Positions 35,460 to 45,623 are shown, counted from the stretch's first letter. The stretch: DNA of 64,000 bases from Pseudovibrio sp. Ad37 (GCF_001623075.1 NZ_LMCF01000219.1:1-64000); one strand, 5' to 3'. The notes: generated by a model from the letters alone, not told the origin. Made by a program: numbers and translations.

Positions 35460-36680
35460 TCACTTCACCTCATCAGCCAGCAGCACTTTCACCTGCTCCA
35501 GCAAACTCTCAGCAGATTGCTGATAATCCGCATCAGCCCAGATCTGCTGTGCCAGCCGCATTGCCTTGCCCATATCAGGTCCGGCAGGAATACCGCCAGC
35601 AATCATCATTTTACCAGTCAACGGAAAATTCGGTATCACCCAGTTCTGCGCAAAGGCCAGCAGCTCTTTCAGCTCCGCCTCACCCTGCACGATATCGCTC
35701 ATCCAGGCAGTCAAAACACCATCAACAACAGCATCTGTACCGTGAGCAACCAACAACGCTTTCAACTGCTGCTTGCTCTGCCCGTGTAAACGCAAAGCCT
35801 CAGCAATATCAGCAGCAATCTCAATCTGCTTCTTCTGCGCATTAGAAAGGCGCAGGCGCTCAGCAACCTGCGGCCCAGCAACACCACCAAGCCGTAACAC
35901 TGGCTGGAGAGCAACTTCTGGCAAATCCTCAAGGTCCAAAAGGCGCGCCAAACGAGAGCTCGCAGCCTCTCCACCTAAAATGAGCTGCAAGATTCCGCCC
36001 TGCTCCATCAGTAGCAAAGAATCGAGAGCACGCGGTGCAGACAACATTCTCAGAACTTCCTTGGTGATACGCTCCTTGGAAAGGTGAGAAAGGCCATCTT
36101 TCAATTCAATACAGGCAGCATAACCATCCGCATTGATCTCCCCTTGCCCGTAGGTTGCGAAGAACCGGAAGAACCGTAGGATGCGCAGATAATCTTCGCG
36201 AATACGCGCACGCGCATCTCCAATGAACCGCAGATGCCGGTTGAGGCAGTCATCCAGACCGCCCAGCGGGTCAAACAGTTCACCATGACGGTCCACATAG
36301 AGCGCATTCATTGTGAAATCGCGGCGCTGCGCGTCTTTTGTCCAGTCCCGCCCAAACTTAACCGTCGCATGGCGTCCGTGCGTTTCAATATCCTCACGCA
36401 GACAGGTCACTTCAATCGGTTGGCGATCAATAACCAGCGTCACCGTTCCATGGTCAACACCAGTTGGGATGGCTTTGACACCAGCAGCTTCCGCTCTGGC
36501 AAGCACCACATCCGGCAAGGCAGTGCAGGCGATATCAACATCATCCACCACTTCACCAAGTAGGGAATTGCGCACAGTTCCACCAACTGCACGCGCAACA
36601 TCACCGTCTTGTTCCAGAACGTCAAAAGCCCGCTGAACAGCAGCACTGTCCAGCCAGCCGCTCTGTTGTAATCTGGTCAT
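35460..36680 (-). CDS. cca: CCA-adding tRNA nucleotidyltransferase / poly(A) polymerase family
   Basis: A 406-residue class II nucleotidyltransferase. Catalytic head: RAVGGTVRNSLLGEVVDDVDIACTALPD (GG motif plus the DxD pair), then TVKFGRDWTKDAQRRDFTMNALYVD (the RRDxT-NA motif). Downstream helical domain binds tRNA. The ATG at 36680 overlaps the DUF6111 stop (ATGA), so the pair is coupled. Whether it adds CCA or A tails cannot be told from sequence alone; CCA addition is the usual alphaproteobacterial role. Confidence 0.9.
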   Translation of the reverse strand: MTRLQQSGWLDSAAVQRAFDVLEQDGDVARAVGGTVRNSLLGEVVDDVDIACTALPDVVLARAEAAGVKAIPTGVDHGTVTLVIDRQPIEVTCLREDIETHGRHATVKFGRDWTKDAQRRDFTMNALYVDRHGELFDPLGGLDDCLNRHLRFIGDARARIREDYLRILRFFRFFATYGQGEINADGYAACIELKDGLSHLSKERITKEVLRMLSAPRALDSLLLMEQGGILQLILGGEAASSRLARLLDLEDLPEVALQPVLRLGGVAGPQVAERLRLSNAQKKQIEIAADIAEALRLHGQSKQQLKALLVAHGTDAVVDGVLTAWMSDIVQGEAELKELLAFAQNWVIPNFPLTGKMMIAGGIPAGPDMGKAMRLAQQIWADADYQQSAESLLEQVKVLLADEVK

Positions 36681-36949
36681 TTTTGAGGAGTCTCGTATCC
36701 ACCTGGAACGAACTCACCATCCACCACTTGCGCTGGTCTGTATTGCGAGCCAAGAGGTGCGCGGCTTGTCTCTGCAAGCAGCATCAGGCTGGCGATGACA
36801 AGAGCTATTCCGCTGATGCTCAACCACAACATCGGGCCATCGCGAAATCGCTTGTCTTTCTTTGCCTTGCGCACAACCATCACCCACACTGCATAGGCGA
36901 TAAAAGGAACAAAGAACAACAACCCATGTGTCAGGAGCATTCGTATCAT
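36677..36949 (-). CDS. DUF6111-type small membrane protein
   Basis: A 90-residue protein with two membrane helices (LLTHGLLFFVPFIAYAVWVMVV, and PMLWLSISGIALVIASLMLLA) and a soluble tail containing YRPAQVVDGEFVPGGY. This layout is that of DUF6111 proteins often found between nudix and cca genes in Alphaproteobacteria. Overlaps both neighbours by four bases. Function unknown. Confidence 0.8.
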   Translation of the reverse strand: MIRMLLTHGLLFFVPFIAYAVWVMVVRKAKKDKRFRDGPMLWLSISGIALVIASLMLLAETSRAPLGSQYRPAQVVDGEFVPGGYETPQK

Positions 36950-37569
36950 CAGGCATAAACCCTATTGTAAAGCACGCGCAGGATGCCAGCGGTGACACCC
37001 CATATGTAACGCTGCTCAAACGGCATGGCATAATAGTAGCGCGTTTTGCCTCTGAATTCTCCGCTTTTTTTCTGGTGGTTCTCAGGGTTCATCAGAAAAG
37101 ACAAAGGCACTTCAAATACTTCATCCACCTCTGCCGGATTGGGAGAGAGGATCAGCGGCGGTTTGACCGTCGCAAGAACCGGCACGACCCGATACCCGGA
37201 GCCCGTGTAGTAATCACCAAGATCACCTAAAATCTCTACTAAGTCAGAGTCCAGGCCAACTTCTTCATGCGCCTCTCGCAAGGCTGCACCCACAGGCCCG
37301 TCATCATCCTCATCAATTTTGCCACCAGGAAACGCAATCTGCCCTGCATGAGAACGCAGGTGCGCGGTACGCTGGGTTAAAAGAATGGACGCCTCTGTCC
37401 CCCGGTCAACAATACCGATCAGAACAGCAGCATCCCGTACCTGCTCCAGATCCTCACCATAATCAGGAATATCCGGATTGAGGATGTGATCTCCTGCAGG
37501 TTCATAGGCTTGGTCGGTCAGCCGGTCCATCACCCGAGATCTGAAATTCTCTGCTGTAAACTCAGACAA
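36949..37569 (-). CDS. NUDIX hydrolase, CoA pyrophosphatase type
   Basis: A 206-residue Nudix enzyme. The Nudix box is FPGGKIDEDDDGPVGAALREAHEEVGL, with the REAHEEVGL core and the insertion typical of CoA diphosphatases, preceded by LLTQRTAHLRSHAGQIA. It would hydrolyse CoA or acyl-CoA to 4'-phosphopantetheine derivatives. No ATG is suitable; a TTG at 37569 (SEFTAENFRSRVMDRL) matches the family's start. It overlaps DUF6111 at its 3' end. Confidence 0.85.
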   Translation of the reverse strand: MSEFTAENFRSRVMDRLTDQAYEPAGDHILNPDIPDYGEDLEQVRDAAVLIGIVDRGTEASILLTQRTAHLRSHAGQIAFPGGKIDEDDDGPVGAALREAHEEVGLDSDLVEILGDLGDYYTGSGYRVVPVLATVKPPLILSPNPAEVDEVFEVPLSFLMNPENHQKKSGEFRGKTRYYYAMPFEQRYIWGVTAGILRVLYNRVYA

Positions 37570-37596
37570 GATAATACGCCGTCCTAATGTCTCTTC

Positions 37597-38217
37597 CTAA
37601 AATCCAAGGTTCTGGACCGTATCCACCACGAAGAATGCACCATGGCTTTCAATGCCAACAACCCGTCCACCCTCGCCTTCACGCTCTTGCAAATGCGGCG
37701 CGAGCTCATGAACCAGTGTCCGCGCAAACAATGCTTCCAATCGGTCACGCACAAGGATGTAAGGCTTCAGCCCGCCATCTTCTTCCTGCTGCACAAACCG
37801 GATCGGGTTATCAGGCCCAGCTTCAACAACGTCACCGCAATTGGTCCGGATCGTAATCACCTGCTCTCCGTCCTGCTGGTGAATGTCCATCTCCACGGCC
37901 ACAAACGGTGCATCCTCAACAGTCAGGCCAATCTTCTCAACGGGCGTGACAAGATAATACTTCCCGTCGTCTTCCTGTTTTAAAACAGTCGCGAACAGGT
38001 GCACCAGAGCCTCACGCTGAATAGGCGTGCCCATGTAATACCAGGACCCATCCCGCTTGATCTGCATATCCAGATCACCGCAGAACTCCGGGTTCCAAAG
38101 ATGGATAGGAGGCAGGCTTTTGGATTTTCCCGCACGCGAAATCAAAGCCTGAAGACCTTTCGGCATCTCCTTGATTTCCGGAATGCTCTTTTCTTTAAGT
38201 TCGCTCACCACGGTCAT
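37597..38217 (-). CDS. DUF1285-domain protein
   Basis: A 206-residue soluble protein of the DUF1285 family: LPPIHLWNPEFCGDLDMQIKRDGSWYYMGTPI near the start, GKYYLVTPVEKIGLTVEDAPFVAVEMDI mid-way, and a C-terminus GIESHGAFFVVDTVQNLGF. Function unknown. I start at the ATG at 38217; the longer frame to 38352 is Arg-rich and has no site. First gene of the minus-strand set with nudix, DUF6111, cca and DUF1284, diverging from the MoxR operon. Confidence 0.82.
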   Translation of the reverse strand: MTVVSELKEKSIPEIKEMPKGLQALISRAGKSKSLPPIHLWNPEFCGDLDMQIKRDGSWYYMGTPIQREALVHLFATVLKQEDDGKYYLVTPVEKIGLTVEDAPFVAVEMDIHQQDGEQVITIRTNCGDVVEAGPDNPIRFVQQEEDGGLKPYILVRDRLEALFARTLVHELAPHLQEREGEGGRVVGIESHGAFFVVDTVQNLGF

Positions 38218-38672
38218 TCTACCAATACATCGGAACACACCACTATTGGGGTAATATGGTGTCACGCAAGCTCTAACGCTACCCTCCCTCAAAGCCCGCG
38301 CCAAGTTATACCTTTGCGATAAGCATCGACGCAGCAAAATAAGAGACGTCATTGGTGGGCTCTATTACCTGCGCAATGCTCTCAATTCTCAGGGGCAAAC
38401 GGAATCTCAGCCCTCAGACTCACTATCTGTTCACAGAAATGCCGTTAGGGTAGAGCAAACCAAACTATAACCCAGGGATGCTCTGACCCCGATCATATCA
38501 AAACATTTTGAAACTGGCTTTCGCGCCTTGCATTGCACTTCTGCCTGCATAGTCAGCCTATTGCTGAAAAGTACAGGCCTATAAATTTGCTAGGGATCGC
38601 CTTTTTTAAAACCGAGTATGATGCAAAGGTGAGCTAGGCAGGGTTGCAACGCGCGACGAAAAGAGAGCAGCG
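38218..38672. other. 455-bp divergent promoter region (DUF1285 / moxR)
   Basis: No gene in either strand. It must hold the promoters of two diverging transcripts. I see no strong -35/-10 pair with correct spacing (TATAAA at 38580 lacks a good -35) and no clear inverted repeat. Confidence 0.4.
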
Positions 38673-39686
38673 ATGAACACCAATATGACAGGCATGCCCC
38701 CCAAACCAGAGGATATAGTCACACGCACAGAGGCGGCTTGTGAGAAAATCCGACAGGCAAAAGAGGAAATCGCCCGTTCCATATTTGGTCAGGAAAGCGT
38801 TGTCGAACGCACATTGGTGACGATTCTCTCTGGCGGGCACGGCCTGCTGGTCGGCGTTCCCGGTCTTGCAAAAACCAAACTGGTGGAAACTCTGGGAACA
38901 GTGCTCGGCCTCGATTCCAGCCGTATCCAGTTCACACCAGACCTGATGCCCTCTGATATTCTGGGTTCAGAAGTGATGGAGGAAGCCCCGGACGGCAAGC
39001 GTTCCTTCCGCTTCATTCCCGGCCCGGTCTTCGCCCAGCTACTAATGGCAGACGAGATCAACCGCGCCAGCCCGCGAACCCAGTCCGCTCTCCTGCAATC
39101 CATGCAGGAATACCACGTCACAATCGCAGGCCATCATCACGACCTGCCTGCCCCCTTCCACGTACTGGCCACTCAGAACCCGCTTGAACACGAAGGCACT
39201 TACCCACTTCCGGAAGCACAGCTCGACCGCTTCCTCATGCAGATTGATGTCCATTATCCGGACATAGATGCAGAGCGCCGTATTCTGCTGGAAACCACAG
39301 GGGCGACAGAAGCCAAATCCAAACAGGTCCTGCAACTTGAAGAGCTGCGGGAGATGCAACAACTGGTACGCCACATTCCCGTGGGCGAAACCGTCATGGA
39401 CGCTATCCTGAAACTGGTCAGAGCAGCCCGCCCCGGCGAAGCAGATGGCTTTGACGATCTCGCCCAATACATCGCCTGGGGTCCAGGACCGCGCGCCAGT
39501 CAGGCACTCATGTTGACCGTTCGTGCCCGTGCTTTGGCAGACGGACGCCTGTCTCCAAGCGTTGACGATGTCATGTCTCTGGCCGAACCTGTACTGCAAC
39601 ACCGCATGGCTCTCACCTTTGCCGCCAGAGCCGACGGAAAAACCATTCCGCAACTGCTCAAAGACATAAAAGAACGCATCGCCTAA
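38673..39686 (+). CDS. MoxR-type AAA+ ATPase
   Basis: A 337-residue AAA+ ATPase of the MoxR family. Walker A GVPGLAKTKLVETLG near residue 68 (GLAKT replaces GxGKT, usual for MoxR), Walker B LLMADEINRASPRTQSALLQSMQEY near 128, sensor 1 VLATQNPLEHEGTYPLPEAQLDRF near 168. MoxR proteins act as chaperones that help assemble or metallate partner complexes, usually working with VWA-domain proteins. Here the partners follow directly (39709-45564). AGAGAG precedes the ATG. Confidence 0.92.
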   Translation: MNTNMTGMPPKPEDIVTRTEAACEKIRQAKEEIARSIFGQESVVERTLVTILSGGHGLLVGVPGLAKTKLVETLGTVLGLDSSRIQFTPDLMPSDILGSEVMEEAPDGKRSFRFIPGPVFAQLLMADEINRASPRTQSALLQSMQEYHVTIAGHHHDLPAPFHVLATQNPLEHEGTYPLPEAQLDRFLMQIDVHYPDIDAERRILLETTGATEAKSKQVLQLEELREMQQLVRHIPVGETVMDAILKLVRAARPGEADGFDDLAQYIAWGPGPRASQALMLTVRARALADGRLSPSVDDVMSLAEPVLQHRMALTFAARADGKTIPQLLKDIKERIA

Positions 39687-39708
39687 CAACAAGCCGACAG
39701 GATCGCAT

Positions 39709-40635
39709 ATGTTATCTTCGAGGACCGCTCCTCAAGACAGACAGGAAAACATCTTCGGCTTAACGGGCGAAGCGCAATCCATTGCTGATACCTTGCCAGA
39801 GCTGCTGGTTGAGGCAAGACGCATTGCAGCCAATGTCACCTCTGGCTGGCATGGTCGCCGCCGAGCAGGTCCCGGCGAAACCTTCTGGCAGTTCCGCCCT
39901 TTCCTCTCTGGTGAGGCAGCCCAGCAAGTTGACTGGCGCCGCTCCGCTCGCGACGACAATCTGTATGTACGTGAGCGCGAGTGGGAAGCCGCCCAAACCA
40001 TTTGGGTTTGGGCAGACCTCTCCGCTTCCATGCGCTTCCAAAGCAGACAAGCCACCGCCTCCAAACGTGACCGCGCTTTGCTGCTCATGCTGGCTCTGAC
40101 TTATGCCTTGAATGAAGCTGGCGAACGTGTCGGTCTGGCTGGCCTGACAAGGCCACTGGCCAGTAGAAATTCAATGCAGACCATCGCAGAAACTCTGGTG
40201 CACGAGAACCCTGAGGCAACGCTACCCAACCCTGAAGGAATCCGCCGTTTTTCTGAGATTGTACTCTTCTCAGACCTGCTCGACCCACCAGAAAAGCTGG
40301 AAGCGTGGATGGCCAACATCGCCAGCACTGGTGCCAAAGGTCATCTCATTCAACTGCTGGACCCGATTGAAGAAACCTTTCCCTTCACTGGCCCTACCCA
40401 GTTCGAAGACCCAGAGAATGGAGAGCAGCTTAAGGCAGGCCGCGCGCAAACTTGGCAACAAGAATACCTGCACCGCCTCGCTGCACATAAAGACCAGATC
40501 AACTCACTCGCCCGTAAATTCGGCTGGAGCTATACGTTACACCACACAGACCGCCCTGCGGTCGAGCCGGTAATGTTACTTCATTCCCGTCTGGCAGACG
40601 CACCACAACACAAAATGAGGGGAGACCTGCGATGA
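39709..40635 (+). CDS. DUF58 (VWA-like) protein
   Basis: A 308-residue soluble protein of the DUF58 family: AARRIAANVTSGWHGRRRAGPGETFWQFRPFLSGEAAQQVDWRRSARDDNLYVREREWEAAQTIWVWADLSASMRF. The DLSASM stretch is the MIDAS-like motif (DxSxS) of a von Willebrand A fold, here complete. It is the usual second gene after moxR. The stop overlaps the start of the next gene (ATGA at 40632), indicating coupled translation. Confidence 0.9.
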   Translation: MLSSRTAPQDRQENIFGLTGEAQSIADTLPELLVEARRIAANVTSGWHGRRRAGPGETFWQFRPFLSGEAAQQVDWRRSARDDNLYVREREWEAAQTIWVWADLSASMRFQSRQATASKRDRALLLMLALTYALNEAGERVGLAGLTRPLASRNSMQTIAETLVHENPEATLPNPEGIRRFSEIVLFSDLLDPPEKLEAWMANIASTGAKGHLIQLLDPIEETFPFTGPTQFEDPENGEQLKAGRAQTWQQEYLHRLAAHKDQINSLARKFGWSYTLHHTDRPAVEPVMLLHSRLADAPQHKMRGDLR

Positions 40636-43442
40636 TCAGCTCTCTTCTCCCAATTGGGTTTGCAGCACCGTGGGTACTCACCGCACTCGCAGCTCTTCCC
40701 GTTCTGTGGTGGCTACTCCGCACCACGCCACCTCAACCTGCCCACGTTAAGTTTCCGCCTCTGCGCCTCCTGCTTTCTCTTCGCAACAAAGAGGAAACCC
40801 CGCAACACACCCCATGGTGGCTGATCCTGCTGCGCCTTATGCTGGCTGCGGTCCTGATCATCGCTATGGCTGGCCCCGTCTGGAAACCTCTGGATATCGC
40901 AGAGCCAAAAACAGGCCCACTCTGGATCATCGTCGACAATGGATGGGATGCCTCAGCAGATTGGGACCGCCAAATCCGTATGGCGGAACTCATGGTAGAC
41001 GGCGCAGCGCAGAACAACAGAACCGTCATGCTGGTGACAACAGCAGATGGTCCTGCCCAACCCATGCGTCTTTCCAGTGCGCAGGAAGTTGCCGACCAGC
41101 TTCGTGCACTGACACCTCAAGGCTGGCAAGCTGCCCGGTCAGAACTCATTCCTGCCCTGCAAAAGCAAGCAGAGCAAAACGCGCCCGGTGCAATCCTTTG
41201 GTTTTCATCACCGCTTGAGGAACCATCCACCACAAGCTTTGCAAAGGGATTAGCCAGCATTGCCAGAGCCTCAGACGTGCGCGAAAGTTCTTTCCTTATC
41301 TACCGCTCTGACACCCTGGTCTACGCACTCAAACAGTTGCAAAACAGCGCTGGCGCCATGACAATCACAGTCCTCCGCCACCCAGCACCACTGGCAGAAA
41401 CATTGACAGTCCGCGCCTTCGATCGCAAGCAACGCACTATTGCAGAACAAACCATCGAGATGAAAGCAGGCCAAAGCGCCGCCGAAATTTCATTGGAGCT
41501 GCCGTCAGAACTGCGCAATGACATCACTAAACTCGCAATTCTTGGCAAGTCCAGCGCTGGCAGCACGGTGCTCGTGGATGAACAATGGCGCCGCCGAAAA
41601 GTCGGCCTGTTCGCTGGCGGTTTTGCCGACCGCTCTCAGCCTCTGCTTTCACCGCTTTACTATCTGGAACGTGCACTTGCCCCTTTCGCAGACCTTCCAC
41701 CAGCAAAAAGCACAGACATCACCACAGCCATCTCCGACTACTTTGACAAAGGCATCTCCGTTCTCGTCCTCGCTGAAGTCGGCACTCTGCCCAAGACCAC
41801 AGAAGCTGACATTGCCAGCTGGGTCTCCAAAGGCGGCACACTGATACGCTTCGCAGGTCCGCAACTCCCGGAAAAACAAGACTCGCTCATCCCTGTTGCT
41901 CTCCGTCTAGGCGACCGTAAATTGGGCGGCTCTCTCTCCTGGAAGGAGCCACAGGCACTCAAGTCGTTTTCAGAGAATAGCCCGTTCCGTTCTATCGTTC
42001 TTCCTAAGGACGTCACCGTAAACCGTCAGGTGCTCGCAGAACCAACCGCAGACCTGCCTGACAGAACATGGGCCTCACTGGAAGACGGTACACCTCTCGT
42101 CACGGCCAAGAAACATGGCAACGGAACCATTGTCCTGTTCCATGTCACCCCTGATACCAAGTGGTCCAACCTGCCTCTTTCCGGTGGGTTTGTGGATATG
42201 TTGCGAGCCATCACAAGCATCTCCTCAACGGCTGTCTTCAATCCGGATGATGAAGCTGACGGCACAACATCAGCCTCCGCCCTGCCTCTGCTCAAAATGC
42301 TGGATGGCTATGGCAAACTCACACCGCCTTCTGCCAGTCACAAACCTATTCTGGAGCGCGATTTTGCAACCACTCATCCAGGCCGCGATACCCCCCCAGG
42401 TCTGTACGGGACCGACGATGCAGCACGCGCACTCAACCTCATGGAAGATGAGGACAATCTGATCCCGTTAGATCTCAAACCACTGTCCGTGGCAAAAATA
42501 CTCGACTACCCCTCAGAAAAACCGCTGGACCTTCGTGGCTGGTTCTTCTCTATCGCAATCCTGCTGGCTTTGCTGGATACGCTCGCCTTGCTCTGGCTCT
42601 CCGGTAAACTACGCCGCAGCCAGTTCACACACGCCGCTATTCTCTTGCTCATCGCCTCCAGCCTGAGCCTGACAGGTGCTGATAAAACGCAGGCACAAGA
42701 CAACGCAGAACAGTTCGCCCTCGACGCTTCATTAGACACCCGCCTCGCCTATGTAATGACAGGCGTGCCAGAGGTGGACGAAATCAGCCGAGCCGGACTG
42801 TTCGGCCTCACCAGATTACTAACCGACAGAACAGCATTGGAGCCTGAAGCTCCGGTGGGTCTGGATCTGCAAAGCCATGAACTGGCCTTCTTCCCAATCA
42901 TCTACTGGCCCATAGATGCAGGCATGCAGATGCCAAACCCTGAGGCCATGTCGCGGATCAGTGCCTATATGCGCAACGGCGGCACAATCCTGTTCGACAC
43001 CAGAGATGCGTTTGGAACAGGCTCAAACTCTCCAAACAAACTAAAGCTTCAGCAACTCTTACGCGGATTGGACATTCCTAGTCTGGAACCTGTTCCGCAA
43101 GACCACGTGCTGACCAAAACCTTCTACATTCTGGATAACTTCCCCGGCCGCTACAATCAAAGCCCCATGTGGGTACAAGCCAGTGCGACCACCTCAGATG
43201 GCCGCCGCCCGGTCCGCGCAGGCGATGGCGTGTCCCCCATCATGATCAGCGGCAACGATTTCGCTGCAGCATGGGCCATTGATACGCAAGGAAACTACCT
43301 TTACCCAACCATTCCTGCTGATGGCAACCAGCGCGAGATGGCGGCGCGGGTGGGCATCAACATCCTCATTTACACCATGACAGGCAACTACAAGGCAGAT
43401 CAGGTTCACATCCCTGCTCTACTGGAACGTATCGGCCAATAA
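40632..43442 (+). CDS. BatA/DUF4159-type large membrane protein
   Basis: A 936-residue protein. N-terminal BatA-like region with two helices (residues 8-26 and 57-76), then a VWA-like region beginning PLWIIVDNGWDASADWD (a changed MIDAS, DNGWDAS, so metal binding is doubtful). A central periplasmic part follows; two helices near 640 and 665; then a C-terminal DUF4159 domain (about 690-930; AYVMTGVPEVDEISRAGLFGLTRLL, FFPIIYWPIDAG). It is expected to be inner-membrane anchored with large periplasmic domains. Partner of MoxR. Confidence 0.82.
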   Translation: MISSLLPIGFAAPWVLTALAALPVLWWLLRTTPPQPAHVKFPPLRLLLSLRNKEETPQHTPWWLILLRLMLAAVLIIAMAGPVWKPLDIAEPKTGPLWIIVDNGWDASADWDRQIRMAELMVDGAAQNNRTVMLVTTADGPAQPMRLSSAQEVADQLRALTPQGWQAARSELIPALQKQAEQNAPGAILWFSSPLEEPSTTSFAKGLASIARASDVRESSFLIYRSDTLVYALKQLQNSAGAMTITVLRHPAPLAETLTVRAFDRKQRTIAEQTIEMKAGQSAAEISLELPSELRNDITKLAILGKSSAGSTVLVDEQWRRRKVGLFAGGFADRSQPLLSPLYYLERALAPFADLPPAKSTDITTAISDYFDKGISVLVLAEVGTLPKTTEADIASWVSKGGTLIRFAGPQLPEKQDSLIPVALRLGDRKLGGSLSWKEPQALKSFSENSPFRSIVLPKDVTVNRQVLAEPTADLPDRTWASLEDGTPLVTAKKHGNGTIVLFHVTPDTKWSNLPLSGGFVDMLRAITSISSTAVFNPDDEADGTTSASALPLLKMLDGYGKLTPPSASHKPILERDFATTHPGRDTPPGLYGTDDAARALNLMEDEDNLIPLDLKPLSVAKILDYPSEKPLDLRGWFFSIAILLALLDTLALLWLSGKLRRSQFTHAAILLLIASSLSLTGADKTQAQDNAEQFALDASLDTRLAYVMTGVPEVDEISRAGLFGLTRLLTDRTALEPEAPVGLDLQSHELAFFPIIYWPIDAGMQMPNPEAMSRISAYMRNGGTILFDTRDAFGTGSNSPNKLKLQQLLRGLDIPSLEPVPQDHVLTKTFYILDNFPGRYNQSPMWVQASATTSDGRRPVRAGDGVSPIMISGNDFAAAWAIDTQGNYLYPTIPADGNQREMAARVGINILIYTMTGNYKADQVHIPALLERIGQ

Positions 43443-43479
43443 TAAGTCAGCAAACAAGACGCGGAGCACAGCTACACAC

Positions 43480-45564
43480 ATGACATGGTCTCTTTCCATC
43501 GACCCGCTTTTGCCCCTTCCGGCAATAATCGCGCTTGGAGTGATCATAGCTCTGGTCTGTGCCTACCTCCTCTTCGTCGGTATGCGCGGCGCGCTGATCC
43601 GCTCCGCCGCCTTGGCTCTGCTGGTTCTGGCCCTGCTCAATCCGGCGGTCTTACGAGAGGATCGGGAATACCTGCCAAGTACCGTCGTTGTCGTTTCAGA
43701 CAACAGCCAAAGCCAGCAATTGGAAAACCGTGCAGAGCTGACTGAGGCGGTGCGAGAGGGTATCGTCAATCAACTTAAAGCCCTTGACGGCATCGATCTG
43801 CGGCAAGTCTCTCTCAATGATACTTCCATGGAAAGCGGCGATGGCACCCGCGCCTTCACCGCAATCTCCAATGAAATGGCTGATGTCCCGCCAGAGAGAA
43901 TAGCTGGAGCCATCGTGATCACCGATGGTCAGATACATGATGTACCAGCCACTACAGAAAAGCTCGGCTTCTCAGCTCCGGTCCATGCGCTCATCACAGG
44001 CCGTGAAGGCGAATTTGATCGCCGTTTAAAAGTTGCCAAAGCCCCGCGCTTTGGTCTGGTTGGCTCAACACAGGTTGTCCAGCTGGAATTAATCGAGGAA
44101 GGCACCCCGCAGCCCTTCGGCAATCGCGCTGAAATCATAGTCCGCCGCAACGGCGATATCCTGTCCAAGCAGTTTATCTCTTCAGGCTATCCGGCAGAAA
44201 TCGCAGTTGAGATCGAACATGGTGGCCAGAACATCTATGAGTTTGAGGTGGAAGCACTCAATGGCGAGCTGACACCACTGAACAACCGCGCCCTCGTCAC
44301 CATTGATGGCGTTCGCGAAAATCTCCGCGTCCTGCTGGTGTCCGGCTCTCCTCATGCAGGCGAGCGCACATGGCGCAATCTGCTCAAATCAGATGCCTCA
44401 GTCGATCTCGTCCACTTCACCATTTTGAGGCCACCAGAAAAACAGGACGGAACGCCAATCAACCAGCTGTCTCTGATAGCCTTCCCAACCCGTGAGCTTT
44501 TTTCCGTCAAGATCGACGAATTCGACCTCATCATCTTCGACCGCTACGAACGCCGCGGCGTCCTCCCCCTGCTCTACTTCGACAACATTGCCCGATACGT
44601 CAGTGACGGCGGCGCGGTCCTCATTGCAGGTGGTCCTGACTATGCAGAAGCCAACAGCATCTTCCGAACACCGCTGGGCCGCGTGCTTCCAGCCGCACCA
44701 ACTGGTGAAGTCTTTGAAGAACCCTTCTTTGCCAACGTCTCAGAACTCGGCCTGCGCCATCCGGTAACACGCGACCTGCCCGGTGCTGGTGAAAGCCCAC
44801 CACAGTGGAGCAAATGGTTCCGTCTCGTCGGTGCAAATGTGCAAGAAGGCCAACCCATCATGACTGCGTTGGGCGACAAGCCGCTGCTGGTTCTTAGCCG
44901 CGTTGGCAAAGGCCGCGTTGCCGCCCTGCTGTCTGATCATGTCTGGCTCTGGGCAAGAGGCTATGAGGGCGGAGGACCACACGTCCCGCTTCTGCGCAGG
45001 CTGGCCCATTGGCTCATGAAGGAACCTGATCTGGAAGAGGAAGCCCTGCGATTGTCTTTACGCGGTTCCAACCTGCTGACAGAGCGACAAACCCTTGCAA
45101 ATCTGGTTGATCCGGTTACGCTTACAACGCCCTCTGGCAAAACAGAGCAGCTGGAGCTGATAAAAGACACATCAGGACATTGGACCGCTTCCGTCAAAGT
45201 GGAAGAACTCGGCCTTTATTCAGCAACCGGTGGCGCACATACAGCACTGATTAATGTCGGCCCGCCAAATCCGAGAGAGTTTCTGGAAGTGGTTTCAACG
45301 GCAGACAAACTCTCTGGCATCACAGAACAGACAGGTGGTACAGCTTTGCGGATCGGCGGTGACGACGGCGCATCCTTGTCCCTGCCCAATGTCATCGCAC
45401 AGCGTTCATCCGCTCAATATCATGGAAACGGCTGGATCGGCATCAAACGAACAGACGCCAGCATCTTGAATGGCATAGACCGCTATCCGCTTCTCATCGG
45501 CTTTCTCGGCCTTGCCTTGCTGTTAGGGCTGTTGTCCTTCACTTGGTACCGCGAAGGACGATAG
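43480..45564 (+). CDS. VWA/glutamine-amidotransferase-like membrane protein
   Basis: A 694-residue protein with two N-terminal helices (AIIALGVIIALVCAYLLFVG and IRSAALALLVLALLNPAVL), a VWA-like part (STVVVVSDNSQSQQLE, with DNSQS in place of DxSxS), a segment resembling the class I glutamine-amidotransferase fold (LRVLLVSGSPHAGERTWRNLL ... YVSDGGAVLIAGGPDYAEANSIF) lacking an obvious catalytic Cys, and a C-terminal helix (LLIGFLGLALLLGLLSFTWYREG). Last gene of the MoxR operon, 37 bases after DUF4159. Confidence 0.78.
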   Translation: MTWSLSIDPLLPLPAIIALGVIIALVCAYLLFVGMRGALIRSAALALLVLALLNPAVLREDREYLPSTVVVVSDNSQSQQLENRAELTEAVREGIVNQLKALDGIDLRQVSLNDTSMESGDGTRAFTAISNEMADVPPERIAGAIVITDGQIHDVPATTEKLGFSAPVHALITGREGEFDRRLKVAKAPRFGLVGSTQVVQLELIEEGTPQPFGNRAEIIVRRNGDILSKQFISSGYPAEIAVEIEHGGQNIYEFEVEALNGELTPLNNRALVTIDGVRENLRVLLVSGSPHAGERTWRNLLKSDASVDLVHFTILRPPEKQDGTPINQLSLIAFPTRELFSVKIDEFDLIIFDRYERRGVLPLLYFDNIARYVSDGGAVLIAGGPDYAEANSIFRTPLGRVLPAAPTGEVFEEPFFANVSELGLRHPVTRDLPGAGESPPQWSKWFRLVGANVQEGQPIMTALGDKPLLVLSRVGKGRVAALLSDHVWLWARGYEGGGPHVPLLRRLAHWLMKEPDLEEEALRLSLRGSNLLTERQTLANLVDPVTLTTPSGKTEQLELIKDTSGHWTASVKVEELGLYSATGGAHTALINVGPPNPREFLEVVSTADKLSGITEQTGGTALRIGGDDGASLSLPNVIAQRSSAQYHGNGWIGIKRTDASILNGIDRYPLLIGFLGLALLLGLLSFTWYREGR

Positions 45565-45623
45565 AAAAACATCTTAGATGGAAAAGGGATCTACAGGATG
45601 AATTAGTTCTCCTGCTCAGTATT

